Source of the DNA: Thalassospira mesophila
GTDB taxonomy: Bacteria; Pseudomonadota; Alphaproteobacteria; Rhodospirillales; Thalassospiraceae
DNA length: 64,000 nt
Assembly: GCF_002115755.1 (NCBI RefSeq)
Contig: NZ_JFKA01000008.1
Coordinates: 1 to 64,000, forward strand
Direction: 5' to 3'
Shown here in pieces: positions 17,254-25,593 of the stretch (its first letter is position 1; each line of letters begins with the position of its first letter). Under the pieces are notes generated by a model. That model worked only from the letters and a program-made list of their open reading frames with translations. It was not told the origin of the DNA and did not search any database. The position numbers were made by a program, and so were the translations under genes.

Positions 17254-18318
17254 TCAGTTGATGCGGGCCTGTTTTGTAATAAAGGCCGGAATATTGGCGG
17301 GGGTAATAATGTGAATGTCGCTGGGTGGAGCAATGGCGGTTTTGGGCAACAAGCGGTGCCATGCCATGACATGATGGCAGGCGGTGCGCATGTCCTGTCG
17401 TAAATCATGGTGCAATACGGCACTAAGCTGACCTTGTTGTAACAGGGTAATGTTTTCCAAATCCAGATCATGGGCGATATAGACCGGGGGGGATAAGCCA
17501 TGATCGGCCAGTGTTTGCAAAATCGCCCGGTTGCCGCCGCCCATTGAATAGACGGCTTGAATATTTCGGCAATCCTCAATCATGCTTTCGATGCGTCGGG
17601 CGGTATCGCTATCAAGCCCGGCCCCGCCACTGGCATCCATAATGGGTCGGGTGGGGGCCAGTTTGGCCATTGCGGTCACAAAGCCTGCCTTGCGCGATTC
17701 TTCGCCGCGAAAACGCGCGTCGCTCATCGTCATCAGAACCGGGCCGGTTTCGGTATTGGATGCCAACGCCGATGGCAAAAAATGATGGATCAGATAGGCC
17801 GCCGTTTCGCCCGCCGCCCGGTTATTGGCCCCGGCATAGGCCACATGCGCGGCGTCGGGAATGTCGGTGAAAATGGTGATAACGGGAATGTTGCGCGCAC
17901 TCAGCTCGGCCATGGCGGCGCGAATATCGGGCTGGTCCTGCGCCTTTAGCAACACACCTTGACTGCCGCGTTTGCCGATACGGTCCAGAATGGCAACAAT
18001 ATCGCCCGGTCGCATGCGTTCCTGCATCATGTAACGCGGGCGGATAATGGCGGGGTGCAGGCTGGGAAGCTCGGCCTCCAGCGCGTGGCGAATTTCGCGG
18101 CTAAAGCGCGTTGGCGCTTCGACCACCACATCAATAAACAGCCGCCGTCCCCGCGCGGCCAACTGGCCTTCCTGCGATGTCAGTTCATCAATCGCATCGC
18201 GAACCCGGCGCTGCGATTGCGCGCTGACATTGGCGCGCTTGTTTAACACGCGGTCGATCGTTGCGGTGCCAAGCCCGGACTGGCGGGCAATTTCCTTGAT
18301 CGGGAAGCGATGGGTCAT
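17254..18318 (-). CDS. LacI-family transcriptional regulator
   Basis: A 354-residue repressor-type protein. The N-terminal helix-turn-helix is IKEIARQSGLGTATIDRVLN followed by a hinge-type helix, then a periplasmic-binding-protein fold (VVVEAPTRFSREIRHALE ... AYAGANNRAAGETAAYLI). The ATG at 18318 sits just before MTHRFPIKEIA and is preceded by GGAGG-like AATGGAGGTTCC on the minus strand. A longer frame extends upstream to 18483 but overlaps the divergent gene and has no conserved residues. It faces a dioxygenase/SDR gene pair across a 120-base spacer, so it probably controls that pair in response to a small sugar-like or polyol ligand. The ligand is unknown. Confidence 0.88.
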   Translation of the reverse strand: MTHRFPIKEIARQSGLGTATIDRVLNKRANVSAQSQRRVRDAIDELTSQEGQLAARGRRLFIDVVVEAPTRFSREIRHALEAELPSLHPAIIRPRYMMQERMRPGDIVAILDRIGKRGSQGVLLKAQDQPDIRAAMAELSARNIPVITIFTDIPDAAHVAYAGANNRAAGETAAYLIHHFLPSALASNTETGPVLMTMSDARFRGEESRKAGFVTAMAKLAPTRPIMDASGGAGLDSDTARRIESMIEDCRNIQAVYSMGGGNRAILQTLADHGLSPPVYIAHDLDLENITLLQQGQLSAVLHHDLRQDMRTACHHVMAWHRLLPKTAIAPPSDIHIITPANIPAFITKQARIN

Positions 18319-18438
18319 GGAACCTCCATTGATGTATTTTTGATAGATTCCAAACCTCAACGCAAAGCATTTTCGCATTAGCATCCTTGTCATTGGCGGG
18401 CATGCATAACGACCCGCCGCGACCTGGAGGAAACAGCG

Positions 18439-19647
18439 ATGACCCAAGTGGAACAAATGCGCCGCCAAATTGCGGACCCGCACCCGGTTGCGGGCTATTA
18501 CCGTGAAACGGACTGTAAAACCGACGATTTGTTAGCCTTGCTGGCACGTAAAACCGTTGCCCGTGAGGTTCCCCATGCCAGCGACATTGTTAAAAACGTG
18601 CCGGTTTATGCGGGCGATATGCTGCGCGACGTGCAAGGCGACCCGCAAGCACGCCACGCGATAATGGCGGAATGGGCGCGCGTGATGATGGAAGGGGCCG
18701 GGGTTTTGGTGATTGCCGGGGCCTACGACGATGGGACCGTGATTGATGCGGCAACCGCCGAATATGTGGGCATTATCGCCGATGAAAAGGCCGCAAATGG
18801 CACTGCAGCCGACCATTTTGCCACGGCAGGTGCCAATGACCGGATCTGGAATTCGTTACAAAAACTCTGTTTGCGCGCGCCCGGTGTTTTTGCCCGTTAT
18901 TTTGGCAACCCGGTAATTGATATGGTATGCGAAGCATGGCTGGGGCCAAATTACCAGATGACAGCACAGGTTAATCTGGTGCGGCCGGGCGGGCAGGCGC
19001 AACAGGTGCATCGCGATTATCATCTGGGGTTTCAAACCGTGGAGGAATGCGAAAAATATCCGTCCCATGTCCATCATTTGTCGCCGGTATTAACCTTGCA
19101 GGGGGCGGTGGCCCATTGTGACATGCCCGTTGAAAGCGGGCCGACATTGTTGTTGCCGTTTTCGCAAAGCTACCCCGAAGGGTATCTGGCGTGGCGACGC
19201 CAGGATTTTCGCGATGTGTTTAACGCCCGCCATATTCAGTTGCCGTTAAAAAAGGGCGATGCGCTGTTTTTTAATCCGGCTTTGTTTCACGCGGCGGGCA
19301 CCAATTTTAGTGCCGATATTCAACGCATGGCAAATTTGCTTCAGGTATCCTCGGCCTATGGCCGCGCGATGGAGGCGATTGATCGCACCGCCATGTGCCG
19401 CGCACTTTATCCGGTTTTATTGCGTGATATGCAGTCGGTGGGCATGGCGCAAAACATGCTTGATGCTGCCATTGCGGCCTGTGCCGAAGGCTATGCGTTT
19501 CCCACCAACCTTGATACCGATCCGCCGGTGGGCGGGCTGGCACCCGAAACGCAAAACTGGCTGTTTCATCGTGCGCTGGCCGAAAATATGACCGCCGCAC
19601 AGTTTGAAAATGCGCTGACGACCCTGCAGGCGCGCCAGAATCCCTGA
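18439..19647 (+). CDS. Phytanoyl-CoA dioxygenase (PhyH)-like Fe(II)/2-oxoglutarate oxygenase
   Basis: 402 residues. The metal-binding pair is QVHRDYH (HxD, near residue 190) with a distal histidine in FFNPALFHAAGTNFS (near residue 278), and an arginine in DIQRMANLL nearby for 2-oxoglutarate, as in PhyH family enzymes. Such enzymes hydroxylate a wide range of small molecules. An AGGAGG-like site (CCTGGAGGAAAC) precedes the ATG. The next gene 39 bases on encodes an SDR dehydrogenase, so hydroxylation followed by oxidation of the alcohol is a reasonable model. The LacI-type gene on the other strand probably regulates both. Substrate unknown. Confidence 0.85.
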   Translation: MTQVEQMRRQIADPHPVAGYYRETDCKTDDLLALLARKTVAREVPHASDIVKNVPVYAGDMLRDVQGDPQARHAIMAEWARVMMEGAGVLVIAGAYDDGTVIDAATAEYVGIIADEKAANGTAADHFATAGANDRIWNSLQKLCLRAPGVFARYFGNPVIDMVCEAWLGPNYQMTAQVNLVRPGGQAQQVHRDYHLGFQTVEECEKYPSHVHHLSPVLTLQGAVAHCDMPVESGPTLLLPFSQSYPEGYLAWRRQDFRDVFNARHIQLPLKKGDALFFNPALFHAAGTNFSADIQRMANLLQVSSAYGRAMEAIDRTAMCRALYPVLLRDMQSVGMAQNMLDAAIAACAEGYAFPTNLDTDPPVGGLAPETQNWLFHRALAENMTAAQFENALTTLQARQNP

Positions 19648-19686
19648 TTTTCAGGAGCTGTTGACCGGTTTTAAATCAGGAAAAGG

Positions 19687-20481
19687 ATGATGTGCATGAA
19701 ACGTCATGAACAAAGCTGTGCGGTTATTATTGGTGGCACACAGGGGTTGGGCTTTGCCGTGGGTAAACGTCTGATCGCAGAAGGCTGCACCAAAATGGTG
19801 ATTGCCGGGCGCAACCCGCAACGCGGCGAAGAAGCCGCCCAAAACCTTGCTGCCCTTAATGGTGCCGATGTGGCCTTTGTCGCAACCGACCTTGCCAACC
19901 CTGACGCCTGTATCGGGCTGATTGACGGGGCAGTAAAGCGCATGGGGCGGGTGAATGTTCTGTTAAATGCCGGGGCATCAACCGAACGCGGATCGTTGTG
20001 TGACGCCACCCCGGCCCAGTTTGATGACATGATGGCAATTAACGCGCGTGGGCCGTTTTTTGCCATGCAGGCCTTTGCCAATCATGCCATTGCCGGTGAC
20101 TACGCGGCATCGTGTGTCAATATTCTAAGTATGTCGCAATATTGCGGACAGTCGTTTTTGGCACCCTATGCCGCATCCAAGGCAGCCCTTGCCACGCTGA
20201 CCAAAAATGCGGCCCAGGCGTTGCGAAGCAAACATTTGCGATTTAACGGTATTGCGTGCGGCTGGATGGATACACCGGGCGAAGATGCCATTCAGCGTCG
20301 TTATCACGGGGCGGGGGATGACTGGCTGGCAAAGGCCGAAGCCGCCCAACCGTTTGGCAAACTGGTGAAACCCGATGAAGTGGCCGGGCTGGCGGCGTAT
20401 TTATTGACTGCCGAATCGGGTGTGATGACCGGGGCGATCATTGATTATGATCAGTATGTTTGCGGCGCGTATCCTGAATAA
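19687..20481 (+). CDS. Short-chain dehydrogenase/reductase
   Basis: NAD(P)-dependent oxidoreductase of 264 residues with a Rossmann fold. The cofactor loop is GGTQGLG (variant of TGxxxGxG), followed by NAGAS in the fourth strand region (LLNAGASTERG), a serine in SMSQYCGQ and the catalytic YAASK. It follows the PhyH-like gene closely and likely acts on its product. The start could also be the ATG five bases later in MKRHEQ (fourth codon), with no change to the fold. Confidence 0.88.
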   Translation: MMCMKRHEQSCAVIIGGTQGLGFAVGKRLIAEGCTKMVIAGRNPQRGEEAAQNLAALNGADVAFVATDLANPDACIGLIDGAVKRMGRVNVLLNAGASTERGSLCDATPAQFDDMMAINARGPFFAMQAFANHAIAGDYAASCVNILSMSQYCGQSFLAPYAASKAALATLTKNAAQALRSKHLRFNGIACGWMDTPGEDAIQRRYHGAGDDWLAKAEAAQPFGKLVKPDEVAGLAAYLLTAESGVMTGAIIDYDQYVCGAYPE

Positions 20482-20572
20482 GCGCGGTGCCGGTTGCCTT
20501 AAAGCAGGTAAACAGGGCCGGGAATTGATCCATCGGCCGGCCGGATTTTGATATTTGCCAAACGCGCATAGA

Positions 20573-20586
20573 TTCTATGCATAGAA
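20573..20586. promoter_or_regulatory. Perfect 14-bp palindrome upstream of MFS gene
   Basis: TTCTATGCATAGAA is a perfect palindrome. It overlaps a second symmetrical element, GCATAGA-T-TCTATGC, starting at 20566. This is a good candidate operator for a dimeric regulator of the MFS exporter gene. No regulator gene is adjacent. Confidence 0.5.
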
Positions 20587-20648
20587 AGCGATAGTTCGCA
20601 GCACTCTTTGCAGGCAATTTTGAATCGGTTCAGAGGTTTTCTGAATGT

Positions 20649-20682
20649 GCGGTGCCCGCAATTTGCGCGGCACCGCCTTTTT
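20649..20682 (+). terminator. Intrinsic terminator 41 bases before MFS start (possible attenuator)
   Basis: Stem GCGGTGCC/GGCACCGC, extended by CGC/GCG past a bulge, with an AATTT loop and CTTTTTGG after it. A second hairpin TTCAGA-GGTTT-TCTGAA (20629-20645) abuts it on the left. It is 168 bases past the SDR stop, and the palindrome lies between, so it may act within the MFS leader instead of ending the SDR transcript. Confidence 0.65.
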
Positions 20683-20722
20683 GGTTTTCAGCCGGTTTAG
20701 TCGGCAATGTATTGGGTGTTCG

Positions 20723-21931
20723 ATGTCATCAACTGAGTTCCGCCAGGGATTTTTTGCCCGCCTGCCGATTTTGGCATTGGCGATGGCCTCGTTTGGCATC
20801 GGCACGACCGAATTTGTCATTATGGGGCTTTTGCCCGATGTGGCCGCCGATCTGGGAGTCAGCATCCCCAGTGCCGGGCTTTTGGTGACCGGCTATGCGT
20901 TGGGCGTTACCTTTGGTTCGCCATTTTTGGCCATTGCCACGGCAAAAATGGAACGCAGGCGGGTGTTGCTGTTTTTGGTGTTGTTGTTTCTGGTCGGCAA
21001 CACATTATGTGCCATTGCGCCCAACTATGCCTTGTTGATGGTCGCGCGCGTAATTACCGCGTTGGGCCATGGGGCGTTTTTTGGGTTGGGCTCTGTCGTG
21101 GCTGCCGGGTTGGTTGCACCCCATAAACGGGTACAGGCCGTGGCCCTGATGTTTTCCGGTCTGACATTGGCCAATGTTTTGGGCGTGCCATTTGGCACCG
21201 CGTTGGGGCAGGCCTTTGGCTGGCGCTCCACCTTCTGGGCGGTGGTGGCCATTGGCATGGTTGCCTTTGCTGCTCTTTATATCTTTGTCCCGCGTAACAT
21301 AAAGGCTGAAGGTAGCAGCCTTTTGGCCGAGGCCCGTGCGCTGGGCAAGGTGCAGGTTATTCTGGCAATGTCGTTAAGTGTTCTGGCATCGGCCAGCCTG
21401 TTTAGCGTCTTTACCTATATCACCCCGATTCTCACCCAGGTAACCGGCGTTTCGGCGCAAAATGTCACACTGGTTCTGTTGCTGTTTGGCGTTGGTTTGA
21501 CGGTGGGGAACTTCGTTGGTGGCCGTTTGGGCGACTGGCGTTTAATGCCCGCCATTATCGTCACTTTCATCGCCCTTGTGCTGGTCTTGATGACGCTGAC
21601 CGAAACGATTTATCAGGTTTGGCCAGCGATTGTGTCGATCTTTATCTGGGGGGTGGTGATGTTTGCCCTGGTGTCGCCGTTGCAAATTCGGGTGGTGAAC
21701 GAGGCAACCGGGGCACCGAACCTGGCATCCACCCTTAATCAGGGGGCGTTCAATCTTGGCAATGCCGCCGGGGCGTGGTTGGGCGGCTTGGCGATTACTG
21801 CGGGTGTAAGCTATGCGCAAATCCCGTGGATCGGCGCGATCATTGCGGTTGCCGGGCTGGCGGTTGCTGTTCTGTCTTATGTGCTGGAACGTAAAACCGC
21901 AATCGGGGCTGAAACGCCGATGGGGGCGTAA
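20723..21931 (+). CDS. MFS transporter, AraJ/YdhP-like drug or sugar efflux family
   Basis: 402-residue inner membrane protein with 12 predicted spans. The N-terminus ILALAMASFGIGTTEFVIMG followed by DLGVSIPSAGLLVTGYALGV is typical of the AraJ/PbuE/YdhP family of proton-driven exporters. The ATG at 20723 starts MSSTEFRQG; a longer frame upstream would run through the terminator hairpin and is rejected. The promoter region contains a perfect palindrome and a terminator. Substrate unknown. Confidence 0.88.
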   Translation: MSSTEFRQGFFARLPILALAMASFGIGTTEFVIMGLLPDVAADLGVSIPSAGLLVTGYALGVTFGSPFLAIATAKMERRRVLLFLVLLFLVGNTLCAIAPNYALLMVARVITALGHGAFFGLGSVVAAGLVAPHKRVQAVALMFSGLTLANVLGVPFGTALGQAFGWRSTFWAVVAIGMVAFAALYIFVPRNIKAEGSSLLAEARALGKVQVILAMSLSVLASASLFSVFTYITPILTQVTGVSAQNVTLVLLLFGVGLTVGNFVGGRLGDWRLMPAIIVTFIALVLVLMTLTETIYQVWPAIVSIFIWGVVMFALVSPLQIRVVNEATGAPNLASTLNQGAFNLGNAAGAWLGGLAITAGVSYAQIPWIGAIIAVAGLAVAVLSYVLERKTAIGAETPMGA

Positions 21932-21969
21932 GCCGGTTAATCGTATTTTTCCGGCAATCAGTACCACCA

Positions 21970-22004
21970 AAAACGGCCCGCGCTTTATGTGTGCGGGCCG
22001 TTTT
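21970..22004. terminator. Bidirectional intrinsic terminator
   Basis: A perfect 12-bp stem (AAAACGGCCCGC/GCGGGCCGTTTT) with an 11-nt loop gives T-tracts on both strands. It lies between the convergent MFS and TauE/SafE genes and should serve both. Confidence 0.9.
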
Positions 22005-22027
22005 GCTGTTTGCTGGCGGGGGCATAA

Positions 22028-22831
22028 TCAGGCAAAGGCCGTTGCAAGGCTGTGCCAATAGGCCCCGATCATATCGCCATATTGTTCGATAATCAGTTTG
22101 ATCGAGATGGCGATCGAGACAAAGACCAGAAGCGGCCTTATCAGTTTGGCGCCAACCTTCATCACCATGTGTGATCCAAGCGTCGCGCCAATAACCTGGC
22201 CCACGGCCATGGCAAGGCCAATTTCCCACACCACTTCGCCGCCGACAATAAAGGTGGCAAGGGACGCGACATTGGCAACAAAGTTTAAAACCTTGGTATG
22301 GGCGGTGGCCTTGGTCAAATTGAAGCCCAGCAGCGCGACAAAGGCGATGGAAAAGAATGACCCGGTGCCGGGGCCAAAAAAGCCGTCGTAAAAGCCGATG
22401 CCAAAACCGGCGGTAAAGGCAAACAGGATTTTGCTGATTTTCTGGTGCGCATCAATGTCGCTGGCACGCGGGGAAAACAGGAAATAAAGGGCAATGGCAA
22501 TGAGCAGGCCCGGCAGCAATGTCATAAGGATGCCGGGATCGATCATCTGGATCAAGGTGGTGCCCAGGACCGAGCCCAGCAAGGTCAGGATAATGGCCAG
22601 TATCATGTCACCCGGATTAACCAGCCCGCGCCGCATGAAATTGATCGAGGCGGAAAAACTGCCGCAACTGCTTTGCAGTTTGTTGGTTGCCAGGGCCTGG
22701 GTCGGGGTAATACCCGCCCATAACAGGGCGGGAATGCATATGAGCCCGCCGCCCCCCGCGATGGAGTCGACAAAGCCGGCAACCAGTGCCACGCCAAACA
22801 GGATCAAAAGCAGATCGACGCCAAATTCCAT
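22028..22831 (-). CDS. Sulfite exporter TauE/SafE family permease
   Basis: 267-residue membrane protein with about eight spans. The N-terminal FVDSIAGGGGLICIPALL and ATNKLQSSCGSFSAS segments are the duplicated signature of the TauE/SafE (DUF81) family. Members export sulfite, sulfoacetate or related organosulfur anions. No sulfur metabolism gene is adjacent, so the substrate is open. Confidence 0.88.
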   Translation of the reverse strand: MEFGVDLLLILFGVALVAGFVDSIAGGGGLICIPALLWAGITPTQALATNKLQSSCGSFSASINFMRRGLVNPGDMILAIILTLLGSVLGTTLIQMIDPGILMTLLPGLLIAIALYFLFSPRASDIDAHQKISKILFAFTAGFGIGFYDGFFGPGTGSFFSIAFVALLGFNLTKATAHTKVLNFVANVASLATFIVGGEVVWEIGLAMAVGQVIGATLGSHMVMKVGAKLIRPLLVFVSIAISIKLIIEQYGDMIGAYWHSLATAFA

Positions 22832-23011
22832 GCGAATGTTCCGATATTCTGTGCGATAGATTGAAAAACGCAGGCATCATAGGCAGTTCTGGGCTTTCCG
22901 CCATTCCTTCTTTGTCACCATGACAATGGGGGGCTGTTTTACCGCATCGTTTGCCAAAAATGCCCGGTCACACTAGATACTGATTGCCCTGATCACTGTA
23001 ACGAGGTCGAA

Positions 23012-23857
23012 ATGCCCGAATTGCCAGAAGTGGAAACAGTTTGCCGGGGACTGGCCCCGGTTATGGAAGGGCATGTGCTGGCCTCTGTTGTGCAGCGTCG
23101 CCCCAATTTGCGCATCCCGTTTCCCGACGATTTTGTTGCGCGTTTGACCGGTCGCCGGATCAACCAGCTTACCCGGCGCGCCAAATATGTTGTCGCTTAT
23201 CTTGATGACGGGCAGGTTTTGCTGATCCATCTTGGCATGTCGGGGCGCATGACGGTGATTGAACCGGCCGCCGGTGACGGCATGCTTCCCGATGCAGGCA
23301 AACATGACCATGTCGACTTTGTTATGGAAACCGGCGTTTTGGTCCGGTTTAATGACCCAAGGCGTTTTGGCCTGATGGCATTGTCCCATGTTGATGACCT
23401 GGCAACCTTGCCGATGCTGGCGGGCATTGGCCCCGAACCCCTAGGCAATCAGTTTAATGCACAAATGCTGGCCGAAGCGCTGGCAAAACGCAAAAGCCCG
23501 ATTAAAACCACGTTGCTTGATCAGCGGCTGGTGGCGGGGCTTGGCAATATATATGTGTGCGAGGCTTTGTTCCGTGCGCGAATCGCCCCGGCCCGGGCTG
23601 CCAACAGCCTGAGCGCGGCTGAAACAGACCTTTTATACCGTGAAATTCGTGACGTTCTGGAAGATGCGATCAAGGCGGGCGGGTCTTCCTTGCGTGATCA
23701 TCGCCAGGCCAATGGCGAACTGGGGTATTTTCAGCATAATTTCCGTATTTATGGCCGCGAAGGCGAACCTTGCATCACCCCGGAATGCGATGCCACCGTC
23801 GGACGGCTGGTGCAGGGCGGTCGGTCCACCTTTTATTGCGAGAAATGCCAGCATTGA
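23012..23857 (+). CDS. mutM: Formamidopyrimidine-DNA glycosylase
   Basis: MutM (Fpg) removes 8-oxoguanine and cuts the abasic site. The 281-residue protein begins MPELPEVETVCRG with catalytic Pro2 and Glu3. It has the helix-two-turns-helix region (LVAGLGNIYVCEALF) and a C-terminal zinc finger with four cysteines (CITPEC ... CEKC) followed by HQ-type end residues. Length is normal. In many alphaproteobacteria mutM, an enoyl-CoA hydratase, rpsT and dnaA follow one another, as here. Confidence 0.97.
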   Translation: MPELPEVETVCRGLAPVMEGHVLASVVQRRPNLRIPFPDDFVARLTGRRINQLTRRAKYVVAYLDDGQVLLIHLGMSGRMTVIEPAAGDGMLPDAGKHDHVDFVMETGVLVRFNDPRRFGLMALSHVDDLATLPMLAGIGPEPLGNQFNAQMLAEALAKRKSPIKTTLLDQRLVAGLGNIYVCEALFRARIAPARAANSLSAAETDLLYREIRDVLEDAIKAGGSSLRDHRQANGELGYFQHNFRIYGREGEPCITPECDATVGRLVQGGRSTFYCEKCQH

Positions 23858-24018
23858 CCGGGCGCAGTGTTTGCCCAGCTTGGCGGGGGCCTGATGGCGC
23901 GGGTTCGGGCAGGATTGTTGCCTGTTGCCGATAAAATCGGTAAAACAGTATGCAATTATGGTTTCAGGCGGTGGAGCTGCCAGAACGGCAGAAAATCGCA
24001 GTTTGAAAAGGATTTTCC

Positions 24019-24795
24019 ATGACCTATGAAAACATCATTGCCGAAGTTAAAGGCAATGTCGGCCTGATCACCCTCAATCGTCCCAAGGCGCTGAACGCCC
24101 TTTGTGATGCGCTGATCGCTGATTTGGCGGCAGCACTTGATGATTTCGAATCCGACGAATCGGTTCGGGCCATTGTCATTACCGGGTCGGAAAAGGCCTT
24201 TGCGGCCGGTGCCGACATCAAGGAAATGATCGATCGCGATTATATGGATGTCTATAAATCCGATTTTATCACCAAGGGATGGACCCGGATGGCGGCGTGT
24301 CGCAAGCCCACCATTGCTGCCGTTGGCGGGTTTGCGCTGGGCGGTGGCTGCGAGCTGGCCATGAGCTGTGACATCATGATTGCGGCAGATACCGCCAAAT
24401 TTGGCCAGCCCGAAATCACCATCGGCACAATTCCCGGCGCCGGTGGCACCCAGCGTTTGACCCGCGCCATTGGCAAGGCCAAGGCGATGGAAATGTGCCT
24501 GACCGGGCGCATGATGGATGCGCAGGAAGCCGAACGTTCCGGGCTGGTGGCCCGTGTTGTGCCTGCCGACTCGTTGATAGACGAGGCGATGAAACTGGCT
24601 GACAAAATTGCGTCTTTCTCGGCTCCTGTGGCAATGAAGGTCAAGGAAAGCGTGAATAAGGCGTTTGAAATGACCCTTGCCGAAGGCCTGATGTTTGAAC
24701 GTCGCGAATTTCATTCGACCTTTGCCCTGGAAGACCGTGCCGAGGGAATGAAAGCGTTTGGCGAGAAACGCAAACCGGAATTCAAGCATCGCTAG
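24019..24795 (+). CDS. Enoyl-CoA hydratase (crotonase)
   Basis: 258-residue crotonase-fold enzyme that adds water to 2-enoyl-CoA in fatty acid beta-oxidation. Oxyanion-hole segments [11 protein letters not shown] and [12 protein letters not shown] are present. Both catalytic glutamates of the rat enzyme have counterparts, in [14 protein letters not shown] and AMEMCLTG, so true hydratase activity is likely. It stands alone between mutM and rpsT, a conserved alphaproteobacterial position, with no other beta-oxidation gene nearby. Confidence 0.93.
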   Translation: MTYENIIAEVKGNVGLITLNRPKALNALCDALIADLAAALDDFESDESVRAIVITGSEKAFAAGADIKEMIDRDYMDVYKSDFITKGWTRMAACRKPTIAAVGGFALGGGCELAMSCDIMIAADTAKFGQPEITIGTIPGAGGTQRLTRAIGKAKAMEMCLTGRMMDAQEAERSGLVARVVPADSLIDEAMKLADKIASFSAPVAMKVKESVNKAFEMTLAEGLMFERREFHSTFALEDRAEGMKAFGEKRKPEFKHR

Positions 24796-24869
24796 ACCCG
24801 GTTGAACCGGTGATTCCGGCGGTTGAGTCAGAAAGTACCGGAAAACGCGGGTTAGGGCGGTATCGGGGG

Positions 24870-24898
24870 TTGACGCCCCCTTGGGACGGAGCTATAAG
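24870..24898 (+). promoter_or_regulatory. Strong sigma-70-type promoter of rpsT
   Basis: TTGACG at 24870-24875, a 17-base spacer and TATAAG at 24893-24898. The -35 region is flanked by GGGGG and CCCCC, which could form a small inverted repeat. It lies about 50 bases before the rpsT start, as expected for a highly expressed ribosomal protein gene. Confidence 0.75.
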
Positions 24899-24946
24899 CC
24901 GCGCTCCGAATTACGTAACATTTTTGTTTTAAGAGACAGGTTCGCA

Positions 24947-25207
24947 ATGGCTCATCATAAATCGGCCAAGAAGCGCATTATCCGTAACGAAGCCCGCGCT
25001 GTTGTTAACGGTGCGCGTATCAGCCGTATTCGTACCTACGTTAAGCGGGTCGAAGTCGCGCTGCAGGTTGGCGACAAGGATGCCGCTCTGGCTGCGTTGA
25101 AAATTGCCGAGCCGGAAATGGCGCGTGGCGCGCAACTGGGTGTTCTTCATAAAAACACCGTTGCTCGCAAAGTATCGCGTTTGACCGCTCGCATTAAAGC
25201 GCTTTAA
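24947..25207 (+). CDS. rpsT: 30S ribosomal protein S20
   Basis: 86-residue basic protein binding the 5' domain of 16S rRNA. The N-terminus [20 protein letters not shown] and C-terminus [19 protein letters not shown] are typical. ATG 24947 was chosen over an in-frame upstream extension, which crosses the promoter. rpsT directly upstream of dnaA is a hallmark of alphaproteobacterial chromosomes. Confidence 0.97.
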   Translation: MAHHKSAKKRIIRNEARAVVNGARISRIRTYVKRVEVALQVGDKDAALAALKIAEPEMARGAQLGVLHKNTVARKVSRLTARIKAL

Positions 25208-25593
25208 TTTTATCCTTCGGGATGGCGAGTCGAAGGCCGCGTTTCGTGCGCGGCCTTTTCGCTGCCGGAATTCCGGGAATTCACCTTTCGTTCTTTAGTT
25301 ACGAAGGTGTAAAAAACCCGCAATTCTGCGAATGTTTTGGGGCCGAAACCCTTTTAACGTTCTGTTAAAGATCGCCTTGCCTGATGCCTGACGCATCAGT
25401 ACAGTGTTCCGACTTCGACCGCGATTCCAGATCGCGCGTAATGAAGAAAGAAAAACAAGGGCGCGAGTACGCTTTCATTTTCCTGTAGCAAGACGGGCGT
25501 GTTGGTTGTGTTTTTGACCAACGCGGCGAAGCTTTTTATCGTCTTGGGACTGGAGACTGGCGTCAGGATTTTATTCAACAGCGGGGAAAGGTC
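25208..25593 (+). other. rpsT-dnaA intergenic region
   Basis: After the rpsT terminator this 386-base spacer carries several symmetrical elements: GAATTCC-G-GGAATTC (25268-25282), a hairpin CACCTTTCGT/ACGAAGGTG with one bulge (about 25282-25308) followed by AAAAAAC, and CTGATGC-CTGAC-GCATCAG (25381-25399). No exact DnaA box is seen, so this does not look like the replication origin itself. It should hold the dnaA promoter and long leader. Confidence 0.6.
25233..25259 (+). terminator. rpsT intrinsic terminator
   Basis: A perfect 9-bp stem AAGGCCGCG/CGCGGCCTT with a 7-nt loop and TTTTCG after it, 26 bases past the rpsT stop. Confidence 0.85.
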
